A stretch of DNA of 64,000 bases from JANXQG01 sp963719885 (lineage in GTDB: Bacteria > Planctomycetota > Planctomycetia > Pirellulales > Thermoguttaceae). The notes beneath the pieces are model-generated. The model saw nothing but the letters and a program-made list of their open reading frames with translations, was not told the origin of the DNA and searched no databases. A program made the translations under genes and the position numbers. Every line of letters starts with the position of its first letter. Within the stretch, counting starts at the first letter, position 1. This document shows, piece after piece, positions 47,056 through 55,600 of this stretch. Where the stretch lies: contig CAVRDP010000030.1 of NCBI GenBank assembly GCA_963719885.1, positions 112,053 to 176,052 on the forward strand, in the 5' to 3' direction.

Positions 47056-47241
47056 ATGGAGCCCGACGCCATGACCATGCACAGCGTAGCGCTGGCCATC
47101 CTGGCAGCGGCTGGCGTGGTCCGCCACGACCGCCACCGGCAGCGGCGAGAGTTGGAGCAAGCCCGGCGATTCGTGGCGTCAGTGACCGCATTTTGCCGGG
47201 AGTGGTGCATTGACCAGGACCAGGCGGGAGGCAATCGCTAA
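47056..47241 (+). CDS. Small hypothetical protein, possible membrane anchor
   Basis: 61 residues. A short hydrophobic run (SVALAILAAAGVV) is followed by RHDRHRQRRELEQARRF, like a small single-pass phage protein. The stop overlaps the HNH gene start by one base (TAATG). Confidence 0.4.
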   Translation: MEPDAMTMHSVALAILAAAGVVRHDRHRQRRELEQARRFVASVTAFCREWCIDQDQAGGNR

Positions 47242-47609
47242 TGGCAACGTCACCGGCAAGGCCGTGTAATCGGCCCGGATGTTCCGGGCTTGTGAGGCAG
47301 GAGGTATGCAGCGCATGCGGCCCGCGGCCCAGGCGAGTGGAGCGCCGGCAGTCAGCAAGGCAGCGGGGGTATAGCAGCACATGGAACCGACTGGCCGCGA
47401 CTCACAAGGCTTGCAATCCCCTTTGCCAGGTGTGCGAAGCGGAAGGGCGGACAACGATAGCGACCATCAGCCATCACGTCACCGCCGTTGCGTCAGGTGG
47501 GGCCGTGCTGGTGGGCCAGGATGAATTGATTGCGTGTTGCCCCCCATGCCATCAGAGGATAGAGGGCATGGGGGCGGAGTGGAGAAGGGCGATACGACCG
47601 CGTATGTAG
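47241..47609 (+). CDS. HNH endonuclease
   Basis: 122 residues. N-terminal cysteine pair region (CNRPGCSGLV, VCSACGPRPR), then the HNH fold: CQVCEAEGRTTIATISHHVT, ACCPPCHQRIEG. HNH nucleases next to terminase genes often assist DNA packaging at cohesive-end or headful sites; here the terminase lies 1.3 kb further. Confidence 0.8.
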   Translation: MATSPARPCNRPGCSGLVRQEVCSACGPRPRRVERRQSARQRGYSSTWNRLAATHKACNPLCQVCEAEGRTTIATISHHVTAVASGGAVLVGQDELIACCPPCHQRIEGMGAEWRRAIRPRM

Positions 47610-47727
47610 CGCACGGGGAGGGGCGGTTTCCCCGATGGGGTGGTTTTGCGTGGAACCGCTTACCAGGCTTCCGAGCGCACGGCCGAAAATGGGCATTTGG
47701 ACCAAAACCATTAACTGACAGTGAACC

Positions 47728-48384
47728 ATGAATTTCCTCGACAGCCTACCGGCGATGAACCTGGACGGCATAAAGCCGATGTTTCCAGCCGCGCTCGTGC
47801 CCGACAAAGACAAGCCGCGCCAGTTGGGCGAAGACCGGAAGACGATCCGCCGCAGGGACCGCGCCGTCATGCTCGACGCGCGGCGATTGCAGAACGCGAT
47901 AGAGCACATCGGCCGGCTACCGGCGGAAAACGAGAGTTTCCACCTGATAACGGAGAAACGGTATTCGATGATGCACATCATCCCGGCGACCTTGCACCTG
48001 GGCGAGCCGGCGACTATCGCCTATCTCGGAATCGTGACCCTCTCTTTCAGCCAAGCCAACCTCCAGGACCTGTTGACGTTGCTCGATGCTGGCCAGATCG
48101 AGAAGGTTGACTTCGCATACTCTTGTTACTTCAAGAGCAACAACAAGGCCGATTGCCAACGACTGGCAGAGGAATTGACGGCCCGAGGCCATCGGGTGTA
48201 CTCCGGTTTGATTCACGCCAAGATTCTCTTGATCGAACTGACAGACGGCCGAGCCTACAGCGTGGAGTCATCGGCCAATCTTTGCTCTTGTGCCAGCGTG
48301 GAGAATATTACGATGATTCACGACCGCGAGTTGTTTGCGTTCCATTCTGGTTGGATTTGCGAACTCATGGAGAACCGCAAATGA
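47728..48384 (+). CDS. Phospholipase D-like (PLD-superfamily) protein
   Basis: 218 residues. A single HxK motif occurs late: GLIHAKILLIELTDGRAYSV then ESSANLCSCASVENI, matching the HxK...N/S pattern of PLD-like nucleases of phages and mobile elements. AYLGIVTLSFSQANLQDLLT precedes it. One motif implies action as a dimer. The nuclease role is inferred; the aspartate of the full HKD signature is not obvious. Confidence 0.6.
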   Translation: MNFLDSLPAMNLDGIKPMFPAALVPDKDKPRQLGEDRKTIRRRDRAVMLDARRLQNAIEHIGRLPAENESFHLITEKRYSMMHIIPATLHLGEPATIAYLGIVTLSFSQANLQDLLTLLDAGQIEKVDFAYSCYFKSNNKADCQRLAEELTARGHRVYSGLIHAKILLIELTDGRAYSVESSANLCSCASVENITMIHDRELFAFHSGWICELMENRK

Positions 48385-48881
48385 AAGAAATCCAGCTAAC
48401 CCAAGGCCAAGTTACCATCGTTGACGACGCGGACTACGAATGGTTGAACCAATGGAGTTGGTTCGCCGGATGGTTCAAGGGCAGTCGTAGCTTTTACGCC
48501 ATGCGAACAATCTGGAACGACGCACGGCCGCGGCCAAAGTCGCACACACAACGGATACACCGCCTGATAATGGGTGTCACTGATCCGAGCATTTACGTTG
48601 ACCACCGCAACCACAATACGCTTGATAATCGCAGGGACAATCTGCGAATTGCAACGCCAACGCAGAATCAGGCCAACGCCGGCAAGAGAAATGGCACGTC
48701 GCAATATAAGGGCGTTAGCCGACTCGGCAAGAAGTGGCGGGCAATGATCCGCATAAACGGCAAGCATATTCACTTAGGTTGCTTTGCCAACGAACTTGAT
48801 GCAGCGCTGACCTATCAGCAGGCAGCGCGAAAACACTTCGGAGAGTTTGCACACACGCCACAGCTATTGGAGATCATGTAA
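48381..48881 (+). CDS. HNH homing-type endonuclease with AP2 DNA-binding domain
   Basis: 166 residues, ATGA overlap upstream. HNH core YVDHRNHNTLDNRRDNLRIA then TPTQNQANAGKR (HNH_3 type), followed by an AP2 domain, SQYKGVSRLGKKWRAMIRIN then GKHIHLGCFANELDAALTYQ and AARKHFGEFA. This is the architecture of free-standing phage homing endonucleases. It lies directly before the small terminase gene, with its stop overlapping that start, so it may have inserted within the packaging module. Confidence 0.87.
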   Translation: MKEIQLTQGQVTIVDDADYEWLNQWSWFAGWFKGSRSFYAMRTIWNDARPRPKSHTQRIHRLIMGVTDPSIYVDHRNHNTLDNRRDNLRIATPTQNQANAGKRNGTSQYKGVSRLGKKWRAMIRINGKHIHLGCFANELDAALTYQQAARKHFGEFAHTPQLLEIM

Positions 48882-49346
48882 TGAAAGGCCGCACCCCCAA
48901 GCCCACCGAAATGAAGAAACTGGCCGGCACGCTCCGCAAGCACCGCCAGAACCTTGACGAGCCCCACCCCGAGGCCGGTACGCCCGAGCCGCCGGGCAGA
49001 CCTCGACACCCGCGCCCGTGCCGCATGGGATTACTACGCCCCGATTCTTGCCGGGTGCAGGGTTCTCACTCTGGCCGACCGCGAAACACTGGCTTGCTAC
49101 TGCCTGGCAGTTGGCCGGCGAGCCCAGGCGGAAGAGGAACTCGCCAAGACCGGCCCGGTTGTGAAATCGCCTGCCGGTTTCGCCGTTCTGAATCCGTGGT
49201 TATCCGTATCGAACAAAGCCCTGGAGCAGTTGCTCCGCTTCGGCGCCGAGCTTGGCTTGAGCCCGGCGAGCCGTACCAGGGTCAAGTCACTTCCCGCCGC
49301 CAAGGCCACCACAGGCCGCGGCCGATTCTTCAAGACCGTAGGGTAA
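48881..49346 (+). CDS. Phage terminase small subunit (P27 family), frameshifted
   Basis: Begins MKGRTPKPTEMKKLAGTLRK, the usual P27 opening, then passes near 48995 into another frame: ADLDTRARAAWDYYAPILAG, then CRVLTLADRETLACYCLAVG and RRAQAEEELAKTGPVVKSPA, FAVLNPWLSVSNKALEQLLR. About 154 residues when joined. It recognises the packaging site for the large subunit that follows three bases later. Confidence 0.8.
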
Positions 49347-49349
49347 GCA

Positions 49350-50969
49350 ATGGCAATCACGAACCGACAACTTGACCAGATCATCCAACAGTTGCCCGGC
49401 TACAATCCCGTAGCGACAAAAGGCAGTTGCACTTTCGACTATCAGGCCGCACGGGACGCCGTGGACTTCATCCAAGAGTGTTGCACGTTTACCCAGGGCG
49501 CAAAAGCCGGCGAGCCCTTCATTCTGGAAACGTGGCAGAAAGCGATTATTACCAATCTGTTTGGATGGAAGCGCCGGGCGGCGCCCGCCGTTACCGCGAG
49601 GTGTTGCTATTCGTGGGACGCGGCAACGGGAAATCGGAACTGGCCGCGGCGATCATCTGCGCGGTTCTATTCCTCGACGAGGAGCGCGGCGCCCAGTTGT
49701 ATTCCGCAGCAGCAAAGCGGGATCAAACGCACTTCATTTTCGACCCGGTACGCAAGATGATCCAGGCTTGCCCCGAGATGAAAGAAAAGGCGACCATCTT
49801 CAAGAACTCTATCGTGGTGGGGGACCGGGTTTACAAGACCATCAGCAGAGAGGCCACGAGCGAGCACGGCGGAAGCACCCACTTCGCCGTGGTCGATGAA
49901 TTGCACGCCCAGCCCGACCGCGATCTTGTGGACGTGCTTTACACCTCGACTATCAAGCGGGACAATCCCTTGATTCTCTACGTCACCACTTCGGACTTCG
50001 AACGCCCCGGTTCAATTTGCAACGAGAAACACGAGTACGGTTGCAAGGTGCCGCGACGGCATCATAGAGGACCCGTCGTTCTTGCCTGCCATTTTCGAGG
50101 CCACGCTCCAAGACGACTGGAAATCACCCGAGACATGGCGGAAGGCAAACCCCAACCTATCGGTGAGCATCAGGGAAAGCGACCTTGCCAAGCTATGCCA
50201 GAAGGCCCAGGACATACCAGGGTTCTTGAACACGTTTCTACGCTTGCACTTGAACGTCAGAACCCAATCGGATGTACGCTGGCTTTCCCTTGAGCAATGG
50301 GACAACTCGGAAGGCCCCGTCAGCCCGGCAGACCTCGACGGGCGGGCTTGCTGGTGCGGACTCGACTTGAGCACGACGACCGACCTTTCCGCTTTTGCAA
50401 TGGTATTCCCGCGCGAAGCCAGCGGATACGACGCCCTTGTCAAATTCTGGGTTCCCGAGGAAAGAGCCCGGCAGCGCGAGAAACGGGACCGGGTGCCGTA
50501 CCTGCAATGGATTCGTGAGGGATGGATAAAGGCAACGCCCGGCGATTCCGTGGATTACGACATTATCCGGGCGGACATCAACGAGCTTGCCACCCGCTAC
50601 GACATCCGCGAAATTGCAGCAGACAGGTGGAACGCTACGCAGATCATCGGGCAGCTTGACGGCGACGGCTTCACCATCTTTGCCCACGGGCAGGGCTTCC
50701 GGGATATGTCGGCCCCGGCGAAGGAACTTGAACGCGCGATCATCGCCCAGCAGATTGCCACCGGCAAGAATCCCGTCATGCGTTGGATGGTATCGAATTG
50801 CAGCACGGAAGAGGACGCGGCCGGCAACATCAAGCCCAGCAAGCGCAAGAGCACCGAGCGGATTGACGGGCTGGTCGCGCTGGTTATGGGAATGGGCAGG
50901 GTGACAGCAACGGCCGGCGAGTATACGAGCATATACGAGACGCGCGGCGTACTCTCGATAGAGTACTAA
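49350..50969 (+). CDS. Phage terminase large subunit, frameshifted twice
   Basis: About 540 residues when repaired. Starts MAITNRQLDQIIQQLPGYNP; the frame changes near 49585 (after ITNLFGWKRR) and near 50055 (before EDPSFLPAIFEATLQDDWKS). The ATPase has the variant Walker A VGRGNGKSELAAAIICAVLF and the Walker B region FAVVDELHAQ; the nuclease half has WCGLDLSTTTDLSAFAMVFP (first acid) and IREIAADRWNATQIIGQL. It powers DNA packaging. Relatives are Terminase_1 / YmfN-like, common in HK97-type phages. Confidence 0.85.
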
Positions 50970-51026
50970 CGAATCACCGCCACGGCGCTTCGCAGCGGCA
51001 CGACCAAGCAGAAAAGGAACTCACAA

Positions 51027-51236
51027 ATGGACGATTTCAATACCGTCGAAACCCTCCCGGACGGCGCCCTTCCCAAACTGCGCGTCAAGGGGCCCACCGT
51101 CTTGGACGACGGCAAGATCAAAACCAACGGCAACGGCGTGCTTACCGTGGGCGGGTTGATCCTGCCCACCGCGGACCCGCATGTAGTCAACGCGCTTTGG
51201 AACCATGCCGGCGTGCTGACTATTTCCGCCGGTTGA
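51027..51236 (+). CDS. Small hypothetical protein
   Basis: 69 residues, AAAGGAAC upstream. Reads like a short beta-rich protein (ALPKLRVKGPTVLDDGKIKT, NGNGVLTVGGLILP). Could be a decoration-like or head-fibre peptide, but nothing proves it. Confidence 0.45.
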   Translation: MDDFNTVETLPDGALPKLRVKGPTVLDDGKIKTNGNGVLTVGGLILPTADPHVVNALWNHAGVLTISAG

Positions 51237-51325
51237 AGCTATCCAACGAAATCACCGCCCGTATCGGGCACCCGCAGCGACCGCGGATTTTCGGCCGCAC
51301 ACGATGAACAAGGAGATTTTCCACA

Positions 51326-52078
51326 ATGACCGAAACCGAAACCACCGGCCCGACCGTCAGGACCATCTACCCCGACGAGCAGCGCGGCCCCCAGATCCGC
51401 GAAGTCGGAAACAACCCCCCGCCGGACGACAGCGCGGTCACGCGCGTTGACGCGAGCCGCGGATTCCTTCCGCGCCTCGGCCGTGTCTTCTGGCCCGGCG
51501 CGAAGGCGAGGCGACGAAACAGGCACCGCCGCGGCCCCAGATTCCGCCGGCTGAAGAACTGGCGGGGCTCGAAGCGCAGTTGCCCCACCTCGACAGCCAG
51601 CTTGCCGCGGCACAAGCAATCTTGGAGGCGGACCCCAGGCCCTACGCCACCGCGCCCCAGGCCGTGCGCAACGTCGAGCGCCAGTTACCGGGCCCAGCTT
51701 GCCAGCGGCGCCGACGTGGCCGCCATGCCAATGGTGGACGTGGCCTTGCTCCGCGACGTGCTGCATACGATCGACGGCCGCGGGATGCTGGACACCACCG
51801 CGGCGCGAATCGGCCAATTGACCGAGCAGCTTCGCGTGCCGGAGGCGCCGAAGGGCCAGCACAAGAAGTTGATCGTCGCCGCCGAGACCGCCCTGCGGAA
51901 TTTCGGCTTGGCCTATCGGGCGCTACGGGCATTCGAGGCCAAGGGCGCCGCCACCGAACAGCGCCACAGGTTCCGGAACCCGCGGCCGACTTGCGGCATG
52001 AACTTCGCGCAGTTGTCGGAAACCGAGTTGCGCAAAGCGGCCGAATTCGGCGAAGCCTTGCCGGTCGAAAGCAAGTAA
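51326..52078 (+). CDS. Hypothetical element protein, probably with two frameshifts
   Basis: Head MTETETTGPTVRTIYPDEQR and tail VAAMPMVDVALLRDVLHTID then LRVPEAPKGQHKKLIVAAET are in one frame. The middle (about 51490-51680) reads better in another frame, as PAEELAGLEAQLPHLDSQLA and AAQAILEADPRPYATA. The repaired product would be about 250 residues with a central coiled coil, conceivably a scaffold or virion accessory protein. Unrecognised. Confidence 0.4.
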   Translation: MTETETTGPTVRTIYPDEQRGPQIREVGNNPPPDDSAVTRVDASRGFLPRLGRVFWPGAKARRRNRHRRGPRFRRLKNWRGSKRSCPTSTASLPRHKQSWRRTPGPTPPRPRPCATSSASYRAQLASGADVAAMPMVDVALLRDVLHTIDGRGMLDTTAARIGQLTEQLRVPEAPKGQHKKLIVAAETALRNFGLAYRALRAFEAKGAATEQRHRFRNPRPTCGMNFAQLSETELRKAAEFGEALPVESK

Positions 52079-52152
52079 CCATCCCCACACGCCCGGCGCA
52101 GCCCCTGGCGCCGGGTTCCACCTTCATTTTCCAATCCAAAGGAATCCAAATC

Positions 52153-52602
52153 ATGCTTTCATTTTTGAGGGTCTTTATCCCCAGCAACGCGCGGCTATCG
52201 GACGGAAGCCGCCTTTCGCCCGTCCCCATGCACTTCTCTTGCCGTGGCGACTTCTTGTTCTTGTCCGCCGGCCGGCATCAGATGAAGTTACGCGCCAACG
52301 TGTCCAAGGTCTCCCGCGGCGATTCGCAGCAGATCATTTCCGCGAGCGGAAAAAAAATGACGAGGACGTTCGACCAGGACGGCCAAGTCGTTGATTTCAT
52401 TCTGCCCCCGGAGTTGCTTTCGATTGTCCGCCGGGTGGTCACCCTCCGCCGCAACATCGGCGTGGCCCTGTCGTTCCGGCCGTTGCCGTTCATTGGGGCG
52501 GACAGCGCCATGGAGCCGAGCGCCGATGAGTTTGTGGGCGCCGCGCTGACGACCGGGCGAGACGTAGACCGCGCCGCACGGTTCGAGCTTATCGAAGTGT
52601 AA
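52153..52602 (+). CDS. Hypothetical protein
   Basis: 149 residues from MLSFLRVFIPSNARLSDGSR. Beta-rich, no motif recognised. Upstream 52079-52152 is a short gap with no gene. Confidence 0.45.
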   Translation: MLSFLRVFIPSNARLSDGSRLSPVPMHFSCRGDFLFLSAGRHQMKLRANVSKVSRGDSQQIISASGKKMTRTFDQDGQVVDFILPPELLSIVRRVVTLRRNIGVALSFRPLPFIGADSAMEPSADEFVGAALTTGRDVDRAARFELIEV

Positions 52603-52626
52603 CAGGCACAGGCGAAAGGCCGAGCT

Positions 52627-53235
52627 ATGGGTACCACCGCGATTGACTCCCAGCGCCGACAACTTGCCCGCCTCTTGGGACCCGCGCCAACTTGGCGCGC
52701 GGCGCCAAGGTACACGACCGCGCCGGACGTGGAAGCATCCCGCCGCCGGCTGGCCGAGTTGTTGGGCGAGGCGAACGACGGCCCCATCGTGCGCCCCGTG
52801 GCGGTCAATGGCACGTTGCCCAGCGACAACGACGTCGACCTCGTGCGCCGCGAGCTTTTCAAGCTTCCCCCGCGGATACTCGCCGACGACCTGACCGGCT
52901 GGACCGTCGATGTAGTGCCCGGCGACAACGCCAGAGCACACCCCAAGGCCCTGGCAGACGCCAAGAAGGTGTGGGGGTCGTGCTACAAGCTGAGTCACCT
53001 AATCGTAGTGGCCGGCAGGGCGCAAATCCTGACGACGCTACACGAGGCCGGTCATGCCGTCGATTCGGATTATTGCGTGAGTCATTCCAGGAGTTGGCGG
53101 AAGGCCCTGAAATGGGATGATTCAACGGGCGAAGAATGGGCGGAACTGTTCGCGTACTACTGGCACTCGACAGCGACCAGGGCGAGCCTTACCGCCGACG
53201 TGAGGAACTTCATGCAGGCCCTATGCCGCGGATGA
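52627..53235 (+). CDS. Putative zinc metallopeptidase (HEAGH)
   Basis: 202 residues. TTLHEAGHAVDSDYC gives H139-E-A-G-H143, the HExxH zinc site, with GEEWAELFAYYWH about 30 residues later offering the third ligand (a glutamate). The N-terminal 90 residues are helical and unrecognised. Phage-borne peptidases of this form may help processing or entry; here no substrate is evident. Confidence 0.65.
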   Translation: MGTTAIDSQRRQLARLLGPAPTWRAAPRYTTAPDVEASRRRLAELLGEANDGPIVRPVAVNGTLPSDNDVDLVRRELFKLPPRILADDLTGWTVDVVPGDNARAHPKALADAKKVWGSCYKLSHLIVVAGRAQILTTLHEAGHAVDSDYCVSHSRSWRKALKWDDSTGEEWAELFAYYWHSTATRASLTADVRNFMQALCRG

Positions 53236-53657
53236 ACATTCATCGGGACCGCCTGGCGGTTGCAGTCGGCTTGATTTCACCGATTCCCGCCGGGCGGTTT
53301 TACCGAACGCCTACAACGCGATTACAGGGCCGATCCGTTCCAAGGTCCAATGACACGCCCCAGGGGCAGAACGTGGCAGGAAGGGCCAGAATTGACGGCC
53401 GATTTTACCGCCAGTTGACAACAGGAGGCGGAAGGCAGATAATTACCCCGTGGTGGTTCGATCATCCTTGACCACCGAGGGCTGAAAACCCTATACGAGA
53501 TTCTAAGATGGTTTCCGACAAACAGGCCCCGGGCCGTGGTATCCGTGCGCGTCACCAAGCGTTGATCCGTCGTAGGACGGGAAGCAAGAACGCGCGGCAG
53601 TCTCGTACTGCTTTTCAACGGGTATCACGGCCCCGCGCTTTCTTGGAGGCAAAGACT
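53236..53657. other. Stretch without a supported gene
   Basis: About 420 bases between the metallopeptidase and the next gene. Open frames lack family sequence. A weak similarity between gattttaccgcc and ggcggttttacc (53292 and 53400 areas) could be an inverted repeat. Possible cos or regulatory DNA, but I cannot support it. Confidence 0.4.
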
Positions 53658-54032
53658 ATGAACGCGCTGTGGTATGTTTGGATTGATGGAATCCCGAGAG
53701 AACTCTCCACCGCGGCGAAGGCCGGCATCTTCCGCAACCTGGACCGAAAGAACGATTGGCTGCCGCTCGTCTTGTGTGACGACGAACTGAAGGCAGACGC
53801 GGTTTCGGATGCGTTGGCGCAAGACCAAAGCGATACGATCAAGCGTTGGAACCTGACGGTCTACCGCAATCCCCTCGACGAGCAAACGTCACCCGAACAC
53901 ATTGCTGCCATCAAGAACAAGATACTAGAAGTAGAGCGACTGTCGGCTATTCCAGGCGCAATGAACTCGCAACTTTCGATCCTTGTTCGTCGGGCAATCG
54001 AACTCAAAATCAGGATGGAGAACCAACCATGA
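53658..54032 (+). CDS. Hypothetical protein before the integrase
   Basis: 124 residues from MNALWYVWIDGIPRELSTAA, with GGAGG upstream; ATGA overlap with the integrase. Contains AKAGIFRNLDRKNDWLPLVL and helical regions. Its coupling to the integrase suggests a recombination-control role. Unrecognised. Confidence 0.5.
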   Translation: MNALWYVWIDGIPRELSTAAKAGIFRNLDRKNDWLPLVLCDDELKADAVSDALAQDQSDTIKRWNLTVYRNPLDEQTSPEHIAAIKNKILEVERLSAIPGAMNSQLSILVRRAIELKIRMENQP

Positions 54033-55335
54033 GCGAAGAAATCAAAGTCACCGTGACAAGCTATGGCAACGGCCGCGCGTTGTCCCTTTACTGGCGCGAC
54101 CCCGTGACCGGCAAGCGCAAGATACAATCAGCCAAGACGACCGACCCCGGCGAAGCCGAGCGCGCGGCAGCAGTGTTGCAAGACAAGTTGAACAGCGGCC
54201 AGTACCAGGCCCCGAACCGGATAACGTGGGCAGAGTTTCGGCAACGGTACGAAGCCGAGAAGCTAAGCGGGCTGGCCACCAAGACGCAGCAGACGGCCCG
54301 CACCGCGTTGAACCACGTTGAACGGGTGTTGAACCCCGACCGGCTGGCAAAGTTGACCCCGGCGACGATGAGCAAGCTACAGGCCGAGTTGCGGAAGCCA
54401 TACACGGTCACACGGGAGGCAAGGGAGAACGGCAAGCGGAAGGGCAAGCGAACCACGAAGAAGGTCACCAAGCCGGGCTGGCCGATATTACCATTGCTTC
54501 CGTTCTACGGCACTTGCGGCCGGCGCTGACGTGGGCCGTTTCAATGGGGATGCTCCCCAAGGTTCCCGACATGCACCCGCCGAAGAAGGTCAAGGGGCAA
54601 ACCCTGATGCGCGGCCGACCGATAACGGCCGAAGAATTTGACCGGATGATTACCGCGACTCCCAAGACGAGGCCCCAGGACGCCGCGGCATGGACGCACT
54701 ACCTTACCGGCCTATGGTTGTCCGGGTTGCGGCTGGAGGAATCGTTAGCCTTTTCGTGGGACCAGGACGAGCCTTTCATGGTTGACCTTTCGACCCGCCG
54801 GCCCGCCTTTCGAATCTACGCCGAGGCACAGAAGGCGCGACGTGACGAAATCCTACCCATGACCCCCGACTTTGCCCAATGGCTGTTGCAGACCCCGGAA
54901 GCCGAGCGACACGGCCGGGTGTTCAAGTTGAACGGGTTGCAGACCGGCAAGCCGATTACCACCAAGCGGATATGCCGGCTGATTTCTAAAATCGGCAAGA
55001 AGGCCGGCGTGGTGGTCAACAAGGCCGCCGGCAAGTTTGCCAGCGCCCACGACTTGCGGCGAGCTTTCGGCACCCGATGGGCTTCCAGGGTCAAGCCGGC
55101 CGTGCTACAGCGGTTGATGCGCCATGCCAACATTGCCACGACAATGGGCTATTATGTGGCCCTGGACTCGGCAGACGTGGCCGACGACCTTTGGAGCAAG
55201 TTTCAAACGGTCGAAGGCGAGACACCGAGCCCGTACAACACACCTTACAACAAACGCCCCCAACAGGCCCAAGAAGCAGAAGCGGCCCCCGCCGAATCAT
55301 CGACGGAAGCCGTTGAAGTGAAAGAAGTTATCTAA
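54029..55335 (+). CDS. int: Tyrosine integrase of the element, frameshifted
   Basis: About 434 residues when repaired. N-terminal arm-binding part (VTSYGNGRALSLYWRDPVTG), core-binding part (ITWAEFRQRYEAEKLSGLAT), then a break near 54480 restoring DITIASVLRHLRPALTWAVS. Catalytic set visible: LWLSGLRLEESLAFSW (Arg I), HDLRRAFGTRWA (His-x-x-Arg), LMRHANIATTMGYYVA (His and the Tyr nucleophile). Its stop codon TAA (55333-55335) runs into the attachment core, which begins at 55334. It inserted the element into the tRNA-Ser. Confidence 0.88.
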
Positions 55336-55390
55336 GCGGAGGGCACGAGATTCGAACTCGCAACCCCTTGCGGGGCACCACATTTCCAGT
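55334..55390. repeat. Right attachment site within tRNA-Ser
   Basis: Identical to 41903-41959. It covers the tRNA from its 3' end to the anticodon loop plus three bases of the integrase stop region. Confidence 0.92.
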
Positions 55391-55418
55391 GTGGCCGCTA
55401 GCCATTCGCTTACCCTCC
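55337..55418 (-). tRNA. tRNA-Ser (GGA anticodon)
   Basis: Acceptor GGAGGGT/GCCCTCC, anticodon stem CCACA/TGTGG with loop CTGGAAA (GGA), a long variable arm (GCCCCGCAAGGGG) as in class II tRNAs, and T arm CGAGTTCGAATCTCG. CCA is not encoded. The 3' part is supplied by the integrated element's attachment site. Confidence 0.93.
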
Positions 55419-55600
55419 AGACGGTTTTATAAGTCCTCTACTCCATTGACTTTCCGTCGTCACGCCTCTATCATTTTCTTGCTGGTGTCAAAAACTACGC
55501 CAATAACTACGCCTGACACCCGGTTTTGACACCTGTTCTGACACCCGCACTTTCCTGACACCTGAAACCCGCTCGAAGTTCCAAATTTCAGGAGACTCCC

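Larger units (their letters stand above)
41903..55390. mobile_element. 13.5-kb element integrated in tRNA-Ser(GGA): phage-satellite-like or stripped prophage
   Basis: Bounded by a 57-bp direct repeat; the intact tRNA is at the right end next to a tyrosine integrase, the classic layout for integration at a tRNA 3' end. Every gene inside is on the plus strand and most overlap by ATGA or TGATG, as in phage modules. Content in order: small unknowns, HTH genes, primase-helicase, HNH, PLD-like, HNH-AP2, small and large terminase, small unknowns, HEAGH metallopeptidase, integrase. No portal, capsid, protease-scaffold or tail gene is seen, so a satellite depending on a helper phage, or a deleted prophage, are the two readings. 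Confidence 0.88.

Noticed and set aside
47056..47241. Phage holin
   Set aside because: The single short hydrophobic run and lack of an adjacent endolysin do not support this; left as hypothetical.
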